A stretch of DNA of 5,179 nt from an uncultured Clostridia bacterium (lineage in GTDB: Bacteria; Bacillota; Clostridia; Oscillospirales; Acutalibacteraceae): positions 1 to 5,179 of the forward strand of contig CANQLQ010000158.1 in the NCBI GenBank assembly GCA_947624755.1, given 5' to 3'. Below are positions 5,178 through 5,179 of this stretch, piece by piece. Made by a program: the position numbers and the translations under genes. How positions within the stretch are numbered: position 1 is the first letter of the stretch; every line of letters begins with the position of its first letter. A model generated the notes under the pieces. That model made no database searches. It was not told the DNA's origin and was given only the letters and a program-made list of their open reading frames with translations.

Positions 5178-5179
5178 TG

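Overview
The window looks like chromosomal DNA of an anaerobic Firmicute, most likely a gut or rumen clostridium of the Ruminococcaceae/Oscillospiraceae type. This is inferred from the AT-leaning sequence, strong AGGAGG-type ribosome binding sites, a TTG start, a rubrerythrin, a clostridial-style membrane-anchored Mur ligase and dense intergenic repeats. No species can be named from the sequence alone.

Layout: positions 1-88 are the right half of a short inverted-repeat mobile element (MITE-like), followed by a terminator-like hairpin at about 131-166. A complete rubrerythrin gene lies on the minus strand (223-759). A divergent intergenic region (760-977) holds a promoter for rubrerythrin, an extended -10 promoter pointing right, and two short dyads that could be operators. 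A full 179-bp MITE copy (978-1156) then ends against the Shine-Dalgarno sequence of a rightward gene set: an alpha/beta hydrolase (1169-1933), a Mur ligase of MurF type with an N-terminal membrane domain (1951-3519), and a D-alanine--D-alanine ligase (3727-4974). A third, inverted MITE copy (3522-3700) fills the gap between the last two genes. The window ends in a different repeat family (4951-5179): a 73/74-bp direct repeat present twice, with small perfect hairpins between. Its first copy supplies the last codons of the ligase gene.

Functionally, the D-Ala-D-Ala ligase makes the dipeptide that a MurF enzyme adds to the UDP-MurNAc peptide, so the two genes are consecutive steps in peptidoglycan precursor synthesis. 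The hydrolase is tightly linked to the Mur ligase but its substrate is unknown. Rubrerythrin is a separate oxidative-stress gene. The least ordinary aspects are: three near-identical MITEs placed at regulatory positions; a Mur ligase whose usual N-terminal substrate domain appears replaced by membrane helices; a lysine/glycine/alanine-rich insertion in the substrate-covering loop of the D-Ala-D-Ala ligase; and the repeat-derived C-terminus of that ligase. No CRISPR array, tRNA, rRNA or recognisable riboswitch was seen.
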